27,372 nt of DNA, from contig JBCBCG010000026.1 in the NCBI GenBank assembly GCA_038530925.1, positions 1-27,372 of the forward strand. The letters run 5' to 3'. This document shows, piece by piece, positions 1 through 7,382 of the stretch (positions are counted from its first letter, which is position 1; each line of letters begins with the position of its first letter). Source of the DNA: JALEGB01 sp038530925 (GTDB lineage Bacteria > Pseudomonadota > Alphaproteobacteria > Rhodobacterales > Rhodobacteraceae). The notes under the pieces were generated by a model. The model was not told the DNA's origin, ran no database searches, and saw only the letters and a list, made by a program, of their open reading frames with translations. Made by a program: the position numbers and the translations under genes.

Positions 1-1394
1 CCGCCGCCCGTGTCTTTTTCGCCGCCGAAAGCGCCGCCGATCTCCGCGCCGGAGGGCCCGATATTCACATTGGCGAGCCCGCAATCGGAGCCGATTGCGG
101 AGAGGAACGTCTCGGTCTCGCGGACATCGGTCGAGAAGATGCAGGAGGAGAGCCCTTGCGGCGCCGCGTTCTGCATCGCGATCGCGTCTGAAAGCGTCTG
201 GTATTTCATCACATAAAGGATCGGCGCGAAGGTCTCCTCGGCGACGATCTCCGTTTGCGCCGGCATCTCGACGATCGCGGGACGCACATAAGCCGCGTTC
301 GGATATTCGGCTTCGAGCGCGCGCCCGCCGCCATGGACGACGCCGCCATCCTCGCGCGCCACGGCCAGCGCGCGCTCCATCGCCGTCGCCGCGCCGGCGC
401 CGATGAGCGGGCCGACGAGAACGCCTTCGGCCAGCGGATCGCCGATGGAGAGGCCTTCATAGGTTTTGATCAGCCGCGGCAGCAGCGCGTCGTAGACGCT
501 CTCATGCAGGATCAAACGGCGGAGCGAGGTGCAGCGCTGGCCGGCGGTGCCGACGGCGGAGAAGACGATGGCGCGGAGCGCGAGCTCGAGATCGGCCGAG
601 GGCGCGACGATCATGGCGTTGTTGCCGCCAAGCTCAAGGATCGTGCGGCCGAGCCGTTTGGCCATATCGGCGGCGACCGCGCGGCCCATCGGCACAGAGC
701 CTGTGGCGGAGACGAGCGGCACGGAGGCGCTGGCGGTGAGCGCCTGGCCAAGTTCCGGGCCGCCCACCAGCACTTGGAGAAGGCCTTCCGGCGCATCCTC
801 GCCAAAGCGGGCGCGCGCGCGCTCGAAGATCTTGTGGATGCTGAGGGCGGTCAGCGGCGTCAGCTCGGAGGGCTTCCAGAGCACCGGATCGCCGCAGACG
901 AGCGCCAGCGCCGCGTTCCAACACCAGGGCGCGACCGGGAAATTGAAGGCGGTGATCACGCCGCACGGCCCGAGTGGATGCCAGGTCTCGCGCATCGCAT
1001 GGCCTGGCCGCTCCGAGGCGATGGTGAGGCCATAGAGCTGGCGGCTGAGCCCGACGGCGAAGTCGCAGATGTCGATCATCTCCTGCACTTCGCCGAGCCC
1101 TTCGGCGTAGATCTTGCCGCATTCGAGCGTGACCAGCGCGCCGAGCCGCGCCTTCTCCGCGCGCAACTCCTCGCCGAGCAGCCGCACGAACTCGCCGCGC
1201 CGCGGCGGCGGAACCGCGCGCCAGGCCAGAAACGCGCGCCGCGCGGTTTCGATCATAGCCTCGGCGTCGGCCGGCGCATGCGTCTTCAGCCGCGCGATCT
1301 CGGATCCGTCGATCGGCGTCGCGACGATGAGATCGCCGCCCGAAAGCTCAGCGCTTGAAAACCCGCTGACGGAGAGGATGTCCTGATGGCGCAT
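1..1394 (-). CDS. ALDH7-family aldehyde dehydrogenase (probable L-aminoadipate-semialdehyde dehydrogenase), 3' end cut by window
   Basis: NAD(P)-dependent aldehyde dehydrogenase. The closest type I recognise is ALDH7 (AmaB/antiquitin), which oxidises alpha-aminoadipate semialdehyde (piperideine-6-carboxylate) in lysine catabolism. The reading frame stays open to base 1, giving 464 residues; the family is about 500 long, so some 35-40 C-terminal residues lie outside. Visible are the substrate/cofactor motif NFPVAPWCWN, the general-base Glu at about residue 254 in LELGGNNA, the nucleophile Cys at about 288 in GTAGQRCTS, and the ALDH7-like C-terminal motif GAEIGGAFGGEKDTGG at the edge. The ATG at 1394 is preceded by GAGAGGGA about 10 bases upstream. 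No partner gene is adjacent. The family call is firm; the substrate is inferred from the ALDH7 resemblance and from a glutaryl-CoA dehydrogenase gene 6 kb away. Confidence 0.9.
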   Translation of the reverse strand, partial: MRHQDILSVSGFSSAELSGGDLIVATPIDGSEIARLKTHAPADAEAMIETARRAFLAWRAVPPPRRGEFVRLLGEELRAEKARLGALVTLECGKIYAEGLGEVQEMIDICDFAVGLSRQLYGLTIASERPGHAMRETWHPLGPCGVITAFNFPVAPWCWNAALALVCGDPVLWKPSELTPLTALSIHKIFERARARFGEDAPEGLLQVLVGGPELGQALTASASVPLVSATGSVPMGRAVAADMAKRLGRTILELGGNNAMIVAPSADLELALRAIVFSAVGTAGQRCTSLRRLILHESVYDALLPRLIKTYEGLSIGDPLAEGVLVGPLIGAGAATAMERALAVAREDGGVVHGGGRALEAEYPNAAYVRPAIVEMPAQTEIVAEETFAPILYVMKYQTLSDAIAMQNAAPQGLSSCIFSTDVRETETFLSAIGSDCGLANVNIGPSGAEIGGAFGGEKDTGG

Positions 1395-1752
1395 GGTTTT
1401 GGTTCCCTCTCGAAAAATTTCTAACCGCCAGCCTATCCGCCCCGCGCGACGAGATTATCGCCAATTTCGGATGAAGCGAATCGGTGATATGGCGCTCCGC
1501 CTCATTGCGGTTCCGCAAGGCGGAAGGGCGAGGCCGCTTAGGAGGAGTCGGTTTCAAGCGGGTTGGGGTGTCGAGCTGCGCGTTTGGGAAGAGGTGCTCT
1601 ATTTTTCCTTCGTCTTTGCATACGCTCTCAACCTTCAAAAGCCAGAACTCACTTGAATTTTCAAAAAAGAGATGCTTCGCCATTAATCTTTGGGGAGGCG
1701 TACTATTTTAAATCTAGGTGTAGGTGGCGTATGAATGAACAGAGGGTGGGAG
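1395..1752. other. Gene-free stretch with one long inverted repeat
   Basis: This 358-base gap lies between the ALDH7 start and the stop of the AT-rich secreted-protein gene. Short open frames on both strands have no recognisable content and no convincing ribosome site, so I call no gene. The ALDH7 promoter should lie at its left end. It contains a bulged palindrome at 1497-1523 (listed separately), and the right half becomes AT-rich, continuous with the neighbouring AT-rich gene. Confidence 0.6.
1497..1523. repeat. Bulged palindrome, REP-like stem-loop
   Basis: The arms are CCGCC plus TTGCGG on the left and CCGCAA plus GGCGG on the right. They pair over 11 bp with a three-base bulge (TCA, 1502-1504) and a two-base centre. 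No T-run follows on either strand, so it is not a standard intrinsic terminator. The core GCGGTTCCGC recurs at 6051-6060 in another intergenic hairpin. It could be a dispersed extragenic palindrome or an operator; two partial matches are weak evidence. Confidence 0.4.
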
Positions 1753-2316
1753 TTACTCTACATCATTATCGCTCTTGAATGTTAGCCCAAGTGGTTGCAC
1801 CTCTCTTGAGTACACAAGCTTTGGGTTGTCGTCTTCTCGTCCTTCAAACCCAAAGCGCCGCTCGAGGGTAATCACACCAGTGTTAGTGAGCGCTTCAAGC
1901 CGGTATTTGTGAAGAGTTCGGCCGTTCACCTCGACAATGGAGTGATACCAGTAGCTTCTACCACCAGCGAATGTCCCAATGTCTCTCCCAGTTTTGATGT
2001 TGTCAAAAAATGGGTCAATCTCTCTGATCACTTCCGCATCAGTGTAATAACGCTCTTTTCCAATGCTCTCATATGATCGATAATTAAACAAATAAAAATC
2101 ATCGCCAGCTTCACTCTCTATGACGCAGACGGCATAGTCGGAGAGAGAGCCAGACAGTCCAAATTCGCTGCCGTTTGAAACACACTGGGCGTTGCTGGGA
2201 AAGCAAAGGGAGCCTCCGTTTTTGGCAACTTTGATACAGCCATCATCTGCACTCGCAGTAGCGGACAGCGATAAAAGCGCAGTCAGCATAACGCCCTTCT
2301 TGAGAGTGTTCTTCAT
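1753..2316 (-). CDS. Secreted protein of unknown function, AT-rich gene
   Basis: I do not recognise this 187-residue protein. A typical Sec signal peptide opens it: a basic MKNTLKK, a hydrophobic core, and a likely cut after ATASA near residue 23. The mature part is predicted to be periplasmic or extracellular. It has four cysteines in its first ~60 residues (in DDGC, SLC, AQC and AVC), which could form two disulfides, then an aromatic-rich middle (YLFNYRSYESIGKERYY) and beta-like strands. I chose the ATG at 2316, ten codons inside the longest open frame, because GGAG sits 6 bases upstream and the signal peptide then starts correctly. Base composition is far more AT-rich than the flanking genes (the 60-base line starting at 2041 is about 28 percent GC), which suggests acquisition by transfer. 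No partner gene is adjacent. Confidence 0.75.
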   Translation of the reverse strand: MKNTLKKGVMLTALLSLSATASADDGCIKVAKNGGSLCFPSNAQCVSNGSEFGLSGSLSDYAVCVIESEAGDDFYLFNYRSYESIGKERYYTDAEVIREIDPFFDNIKTGRDIGTFAGGRSYWYHSIVEVNGRTLHKYRLEALTNTGVITLERRFGFEGREDDNPKLVYSREVQPLGLTFKSDNDVE

Positions 2317-2607
2317 TTTTACTCCATATGGGGATCTTGGCACCAAAGAGGGGATTCTGCAGGGACTTCTAGCTCCGGATCCGTCGCCGCTCAGTCTTCG
2401 TAGCAGTGGTCTCGGCCTGCATAGTGGATTATCCGCAGTTCATGGCGGGTCGGATTTGGCGACCTGTTCGTGGCGCGGTTGTCCTGAAACCGCGCCGCAG
2501 TCCAGGTAAAAATATCGCAATTAGAAAGATTAACTGCGTCAAAAGTTGGACTGTCGTAGCGGCCGTCATACGCCCCCCATTTAGGCTCCAGATCCGTGTT
2601 TTCACGG

Positions 2608-4293
2608 CTAAAGCGCGCTCAGGCGCAGTGTCGGCGTGAGGGCTTCGACATCGGTGAGGAGGTGGAGCAGAGCCGGGCCGCCGGCGGCGCGGATATGGGC
2701 GCGGGCGCGGGCGAAGGCGTCGGCGAAGCCGCTGGTTTCGCGCACCGTCTCGCCGAACGCGCCATAGGCGCGGGCGAGGGCGGCGAAATCGGGGTTCTCA
2801 AGCGCTGTCGCGGAGACGCGGCCGGGAAAGCGCTTTTCCTGATGCATGCGGATGGTGGCGTAAGAGCCGTTGTCGACCACGATCACGAGCACGCCGAGCC
2901 CAAGCTGCGCCGCGGTTCCGAACTCCATGCCGGTCATTTGGAAACAGCCATCGCCCGCGAAGGCGACCACCTCGCGATCCGGCAGACGGCGTTTGGCGGC
3001 GATGGCGGCGGGCAGGCCGTAGCCCATGGAGCCTGAGGTCGGCGCGAGCTGCGTTCCGTAGACGCGGTAGCGGTGGAAGCGGTGGAGCCAGATCGCGTAA
3101 TTGCCGGCGCCGTTGCAGAGGACGGCCTCGCGCAGCGCCTGATCCTCGCGCGCGCTATCGCGCAGATGGGCGATCACCGCGCCCATGTCGACGCCGCCGG
3201 CGCTGTCGCCCGGCGCGCGTTCAGGCTGCGCCGTCCAGTCGAGATAGGATCGGTGCGCCGCCTCCGCCTGGCCAGAGGGCGCGCGCGCCGGCGTCAGCGT
3301 CGCCGCCGCTTCGAGAAACGCAGCTGGCGCCGCGACAATCCCAAGATCGGGCGTGTAGATCCGCCCGATCTCCTCCGGACCTGGATGCACATGGACCAGA
3401 GTTTGTTGAGGTTTCGGGATCCCGAGCACCGTAAAATCTTGGCTCGGGTTCTCTGAGAAGCGCGCGCCCAGAAGGATCAGCAGATCGGCGCGCTTCATCC
3501 GCTCCACCAGCGCCGGATTGGCGCCGAGGCCCGCGTCGCCGGCGTAGGCGGGATGCTCAGGATCGAAGAGAGTCTGGCGGCGGAAGCTCACCGCGGTTGG
3601 AATGTCGAAGCGGGCGGCGAAGTGCATCGTCTGCGATCGCGCCAGGGCGGTCCAGCGCGACCCGCCGAGCACCATCATCGGCCGCTCCGCCTGATCGAGC
3701 AGGTTCTGCAGCCGCGCCATCTGCGCTGGGGAAGGAGCGCTCTCGATCGGCTCGACGCGCGGGCCCGCGGCGACCACGCCCGCGGCGGATTGCGCCCCCT
3801 CGCGCAGCATGTCCTCGGGCAGAGAGAGCACCACCGGGCCCGGCCGTCCGGCCATCGCCACATGCCAGGCGTGGCTCATGACCTCGGGAATGCGGGCGGC
3901 CTGGTCGATCTCCTCGACCCATTTGGCGAGGTCGCGAAAAGTTTGGCGATAATCGACCTCCTGAAAGGCCTCGCGCCCGCGCATCGCCCGGCCGATCTGA
4001 CCGACCAGCAGCACCATGGGCGTGCTGTCCTGCTTGGCGACATGCACGCCTGCGGCCGCATTGGTCGCGCCCGGCCCGCGCGTCACCAGCGCGACGCCCG
4101 GCCGGCCAGTGAGCTTGCCGTCGGCCTCCGCCATCATCGCCGCGCCGCCCTCATGCCGCGCGCCGACCGCCTCGATCCCGCTCTCATAAAGCGCGTCGAG
4201 CACGTCGAGATAGCTCTCGCCGGGCACGCAAAACACCCGATCGACGCCTTGGGCTTTGAGGCAATCGACAATCAATTCACCGCCTGTCGGCAT
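2608..4293 (-). CDS. ThDP-dependent enzyme, acetolactate-synthase-like large subunit
   Basis: A 561-residue member of the acetolactate synthase / pyruvate oxidase / decarboxylase superfamily, which cleaves or joins 2-oxo acids using thiamine diphosphate. The N-terminal PYR domain carries RVFCVPGES and the cofactor-activating Glu at about residue 48 in ARHEGGAAMMAE. The C-terminal PP domain has the Mg-ThDP motif starting GDG at 447-449 and ending near DNGSYATI (474-480), a variant of the usual NN ending. The ATG at 4293 is chosen over an upstream one because GGAAGGA lies 7 bases before it. No small regulatory subunit (ilvH/ilvN) or ilvC is adjacent, so a true branched-chain acetolactate synthase is unlikely. 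A catabolic or decarboxylase-type activity is more plausible, but the substrate cannot be read from the sequence. Confidence 0.9.
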   Translation of the reverse strand: MPTGGELIVDCLKAQGVDRVFCVPGESYLDVLDALYESGIEAVGARHEGGAAMMAEADGKLTGRPGVALVTRGPGATNAAAGVHVAKQDSTPMVLLVGQIGRAMRGREAFQEVDYRQTFRDLAKWVEEIDQAARIPEVMSHAWHVAMAGRPGPVVLSLPEDMLREGAQSAAGVVAAGPRVEPIESAPSPAQMARLQNLLDQAERPMMVLGGSRWTALARSQTMHFAARFDIPTAVSFRRQTLFDPEHPAYAGDAGLGANPALVERMKRADLLILLGARFSENPSQDFTVLGIPKPQQTLVHVHPGPEEIGRIYTPDLGIVAAPAAFLEAAATLTPARAPSGQAEAAHRSYLDWTAQPERAPGDSAGGVDMGAVIAHLRDSAREDQALREAVLCNGAGNYAIWLHRFHRYRVYGTQLAPTSGSMGYGLPAAIAAKRRLPDREVVAFAGDGCFQMTGMEFGTAAQLGLGVLVIVVDNGSYATIRMHQEKRFPGRVSATALENPDFAALARAYGAFGETVRETSGFADAFARARAHIRAAGGPALLHLLTDVEALTPTLRLSAL

Positions 4294-4489
4294 GGGCGCT
4301 TCCTTCCCAATTCTTCTCATTCCAGGCGTTCGCGTTGACGCTTGCTCCGCTGATCATGCAGATTTCTTGCGGGATGAGGAGCCTGGCGCTGTGTCAGGGC
4401 GCCGTGATTTCGCAATGGCGGGGCGCGCATGTTGATGTCGCGCGGTGGGGGCGAGATCGCCCGCGTCAGAGAGACGGAGAGGGGACGGG

Positions 4490-5338
4490 ATGAACGTTTG
4501 GTCGGCGCTTATCGCGGCGCGGCGGCGCTTTGCAACGGCTGGAGGGCGGCCTCGCCTCGCCAGCTGGATCGTCGGGCTGGCGGCCGGCGCGATGGCGTTG
4601 GGGAGCGCAGGCTCGGCGCAGGCGACAGGCTGGGAGTATGTTCCAGAGGCCAGCGCCCTGCGCGTTATGACGACATTGTGCGTGCGAAGCGTCCTGCGAG
4701 GCCGCTGCACGCGCGTCATCATTGCGTTTGATTGCGATTTCAACGGCGAACATCGTTTAAACACCGAGGCGATGAAATCGGTTTCAACTGAATTACATAA
4801 GTATTTCCGAGAGCGCGGCGCCGATCCGACCACGGAACCGTTAGATCGGTTCTTGGTTTTGGTGAGGTTCACCGTCAACCAATTGCTGGTGAAACGAAAT
4901 GTGCGCGTCTTGCGGCGCGAGGTGTTCGATCGGCTCGCCGCGCCGCCGCCGCCGTCCCCGTCGCCTTGGCCCCGTCCCAACCCGACGAGGCCCATTGGCG
5001 AAGGCTTCAACCAAGGCTTCGGCGCTTCGCCGGAAGACGCCTATAAGACGATTGATCTCACTCGAACTCAGTCCACGACCTATGAGCGTCGGGCTTCGCC
5101 CGTCGCGGAAAGCGGGGATTTCACCTTGCGGCTCGATCCTGATATCCGCTTGGATCTCCACGAGAAGCTGACCACGCGCGACTACGGAGATGGATGGACG
5201 AAGTCCGGAGCGACCCGCATCGTCTTAAGCGATTACCGCATGCTTCCGCATCCATGGGTCTCCCGCGCCTCCGGCGACTTGCTCATCGCGGTTCCCGATG
5301 ACGGCTATGAAGAGGCGCTCGCCGCTTGTCCGGGCTAA
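4490..5338 (+). CDS. Secreted protein of unknown function with proline-rich linker
   Basis: A 282-residue protein I do not recognise. A long basic N-terminus (MNVWSALIAARRRF) and the hydrophobic run ASWIVGLAAGAMALGSAGSA end in AQA, a good signal-peptidase site near residue 44. The mature part begins with a domain of about 100 residues containing three cysteines, with RVMTTLCVRSVLRGRCTRVIIAFDCDFNG near its start described here only by its Cys residues. A proline-rich linker (APPPPSPSPWPRPNP) follows, then a C-terminal segment without recognisable motifs ending in ACPG. The ATG at 4490 follows a purine-rich GGAGAGGGGACGGG. The gene is divergent from the ThDP enzyme across 196 bases and ends 68 bases before the GST gene. 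A minus-strand open frame over the same bases looks like a composition shadow. Confidence 0.7.
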   Translation: MNVWSALIAARRRFATAGGRPRLASWIVGLAAGAMALGSAGSAQATGWEYVPEASALRVMTTLCVRSVLRGRCTRVIIAFDCDFNGEHRLNTEAMKSVSTELHKYFRERGADPTTEPLDRFLVLVRFTVNQLLVKRNVRVLRREVFDRLAAPPPPSPSPWPRPNPTRPIGEGFNQGFGASPEDAYKTIDLTRTQSTTYERRASPVAESGDFTLRLDPDIRLDLHEKLTTRDYGDGWTKSGATRIVLSDYRMLPHPWVSRASGDLLIAVPDDGYEEALAACPG

Positions 5339-5406
5339 CCACGCCCGATACCACCTCATTGTTCCGATATCCGCGCATGCGCCAGGGTGAGCTGAGGGAA
5401 AACGCC

Positions 5407-6036
5407 ATGATCTCCGCCGAAGACGACCTCGTTTTCTACAGCAACCCCCAATCGCGCGGACAGATCGTGCGCTGGATGCTGGAGGAGATCGGCGCGCCCT
5501 ATCGCACCGAGATCCTGGACTACGCCAGCACGATGAAGGAGCCCGCCTATCTGGCGATCAACCCCATGGGCAAGGTGCCGGCGATCACCCATCGCGGCGC
5601 GGTGATCACGGAGGGCGCCGCCATCTGCGCCTATCTCGCGGACGCGTTTCCTCAAGCCGGTCTCGCGCCGGCGCCGGGCGATCCCGCCCGCGGCGCGTAT
5701 TACCGCTGGCTGTTCTTCGCCGCCGGCCCGCTGGAGGCGGCGACCTCGAACGCGGCCTTCAAGTTCCAGGCGCCGGCGGAGGGCGCCCGCTCGCTCGGCT
5801 ACGGAACCCTGGAGGCGACGCTCGACACGGTGGAGAGCGCTCTCCGCGGCCGCTCTCACATCGCCGGCGACGTCTTCTCCGCCGCCGATCTATATCTCTC
5901 AGCCTATTTGGGGTTCCTCATGAGCTTCAAAATGATCGAGAAGCGGCAGGCCTTCGCGGATTACGTCAGCGTCCATGCGAGCCGCCCGGCGGCGGTGCGC
6001 GCCAAAGAGATCGACGCGGCGCTGGTTGGGGCGTGA
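5407..6036 (+). CDS. Glutathione S-transferase family protein
   Basis: A 209-residue cytosolic GST-like protein, the usual length for the family. The N-terminal thioredoxin-like domain (about 5-85) shows FYSNPQSRGQIVRWMLEEIG, the cis-Pro loop GKVPAI and the glutathione-contacting ITEGAAICAYLADAFP. The helical C-terminal domain contains the conserved N-capping stretch HIAGDVFSAADLYLSAYL. The catalytic Ser/Cys position falls in SNPQSRG, which suggests a serine or beta-type enzyme rather than a tyrosine type. I start at 5407, 27 codons inside the longest frame, because GAGGGA precedes it and the fold begins there. The role (detoxification or conjugation) is family-level only. Confidence 0.9.
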   Translation: MISAEDDLVFYSNPQSRGQIVRWMLEEIGAPYRTEILDYASTMKEPAYLAINPMGKVPAITHRGAVITEGAAICAYLADAFPQAGLAPAPGDPARGAYYRWLFFAAGPLEAATSNAAFKFQAPAEGARSLGYGTLEATLDTVESALRGRSHIAGDVFSAADLYLSAYLGFLMSFKMIEKRQAFADYVSVHASRPAAVRAKEIDAALVGA

Positions 6037-6038
6037 TC

Positions 6039-6057
6039 GAACCGCCGACAGCGGTTC
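6039..6057 (+). terminator. Possible hairpin terminator after the GST gene
   Basis: A perfect 7-bp stem (GAACCGC / GCGGTTC) with a CGACA loop starts two bases after the GST stop codon. No T-run follows, so it may be a transcript-end-stabilising hairpin rather than a true intrinsic terminator. Confidence 0.4.
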
Positions 6058-6187
6058 CGCCGCAGCTGCTGATCCCAAGCTTCAGAGAACGCGCAAATGA
6101 CCGCTTCTGAAGTTAAAGCGAGGATGGTTTGACACTGGTTGGACGGCGGCTGTTGACCCAAGGCGGGCCAACGACGAAATATTGTCG

Positions 6188-7183
6188 TCAAGAGATCGGC
6201 CGAACTTCATATTTGTGACAAGTTACTTCCGCAGCCCATGGTCTAAATCCAACGTGGCCGCGCGCAGGTATGTCAAGTGAAGCGCGATAGTCAAGCGAAC
6301 CACTCGACCTAGAAAAAATGGAAGTTTTCGAAGCAGGGCCGTCAATGTGGGCGTTTATGGTGTTAGCTAGAACATCGATCTCGATTTTGTAAATCTGTCC
6401 CGAAAATAATGAGTTTTTCATTCTTTTTCCAATGTGTTTGAAATCCCGATGGGCGGCCCCGCCCCGCGACCCAATTAACTCAAGCCATATAGCCTCTTGA
6501 TTGATTAGAAGGTTGTAATAGAGAGGCATGCCGTCAGGCGCCTCCCAGCCAAATATAATTCCCGAATTAAAAGGCCTTAGGTCGCTAAAATTGTTGAACG
6601 CAAGCTCACATGAGATGTGATACGGAGGTGTAAATGGTCGATCGGAAATCAAGTACTTATTCGGACCTTCGCCAACAATCGGGTCGTTACCTTCACCCAA
6701 AATCCAATTACCTATTGCAATGAGCTTTTCTTTATTATTGATATCTAAAAAGTTATATACTCTATCGTCCGGCGCATCTATCGGGTTTTGATTAATCCCT
6801 AGGTGGCTCGCGACTTTCAGCGCCAAATGCTCAACTGCTTGATCAGTAGAAAGTGGATAGCACTGTCGCATCTTCACAATATCATGAGCATCGCTGGGAT
6901 CTATGTCTATCAACACGGGAAATATCGGTTTACCAAGTGCCCACGCAGCCCCCAATTCAACATTTAGCCAGCTGGAAGAAACTGACCTACGACTCAAGAA
7001 GCAAACTAGTCCCTCGCAAATTATAATTTCATTTCTTAATCTGGGAAGCCACTCCTCACCGATTTGAATAGATTCCTTCGCATAGAACGCATCAACTCCG
7101 GCGCTCCGCAGGGCCGTCGCAACTCCTGCAACCGTGAGTCCATCGTCAGTCGCATAGCTCAAGAATAGGCGCTTTTCTGACAT
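6188..7183 (-). CDS. TIR-domain protein with C-terminal beta-sandwich-like domain
   Basis: A 331-residue two-domain protein. Residues 4 to about 125 form a TIR domain: KRLFLSYATDDG (beta A and following loop), a variable helix, VCFLSRRSVSSSW, then the putative catalytic Glu76 in SWLNVELGAAWALG and the FPVLIDID strand. TIR domains with this Glu are typically NAD-cleaving enzymes. The rest (about 145-331) is strand-rich, for example SGIIFGWEAP, YYNLLI, QIYKIEIDVLANTINAHIDG and GHVGFRPWAAEV. It reads like a concanavalin/laminin-G or DUF1080-like beta-sandwich; that fold call is an inference. The ATG at 7183 is chosen because GGAG lies 7 bases upstream; an earlier possible start adds only 22 unsupported residues. 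Composition is mid-40s percent GC between neighbours in the high 60s, pointing to transfer. A defence role is plausible; no partner gene is adjacent. Confidence 0.88.
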   Translation of the reverse strand: MSEKRLFLSYATDDGLTVAGVATALRSAGVDAFYAKESIQIGEEWLPRLRNEIIICEGLVCFLSRRSVSSSWLNVELGAAWALGKPIFPVLIDIDPSDAHDIVKMRQCYPLSTDQAVEHLALKVASHLGINQNPIDAPDDRVYNFLDINNKEKLIAIGNWILGEGNDPIVGEGPNKYLISDRPFTPPYHISCELAFNNFSDLRPFNSGIIFGWEAPDGMPLYYNLLINQEAIWLELIGSRGGAAHRDFKHIGKRMKNSLFSGQIYKIEIDVLANTINAHIDGPASKTSIFSRSSGSLDYRASLDIPARGHVGFRPWAAEVTCHKYEVRPIS

Positions 7184-7382
7184 GCCCGCGCTCCATATTC
7201 GAAGTACACCACCGATCCTTTTTATCTCATTGTGGGTCAGCGCGTTCAAGATATGGACATGGCTAATTTCGACAAGCTGCGTAGCCTTGATTTCCCCTAA
7301 GTTCGCAGCGCAACGTCGCCTTTTGGCTCGAATTCGCCGTGACCCTTTGATCCGATGTTGGCCGCTCCCGCCGCTCGCCGCC

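Noticed and set aside
255..1358. 367-codon plus-strand open frame over the ALDH7 gene
   Set aside because: The minus strand is an intact ALDH with catalytic Cys and Glu; the plus frame is low complexity.
1348..1683. Short minus-strand frame across the ALDH7 start and upstream gap
   Set aside because: No recognisable domain, overlaps the ALDH7 start in another frame and lacks a convincing ribosome site.
4354..5010. 218-codon minus-strand frame overlapping the secreted-protein gene
   Set aside because: No signal peptide or motif, Arg/Ser/Pro-rich; the plus-strand gene has a signal peptide and ribosome site.
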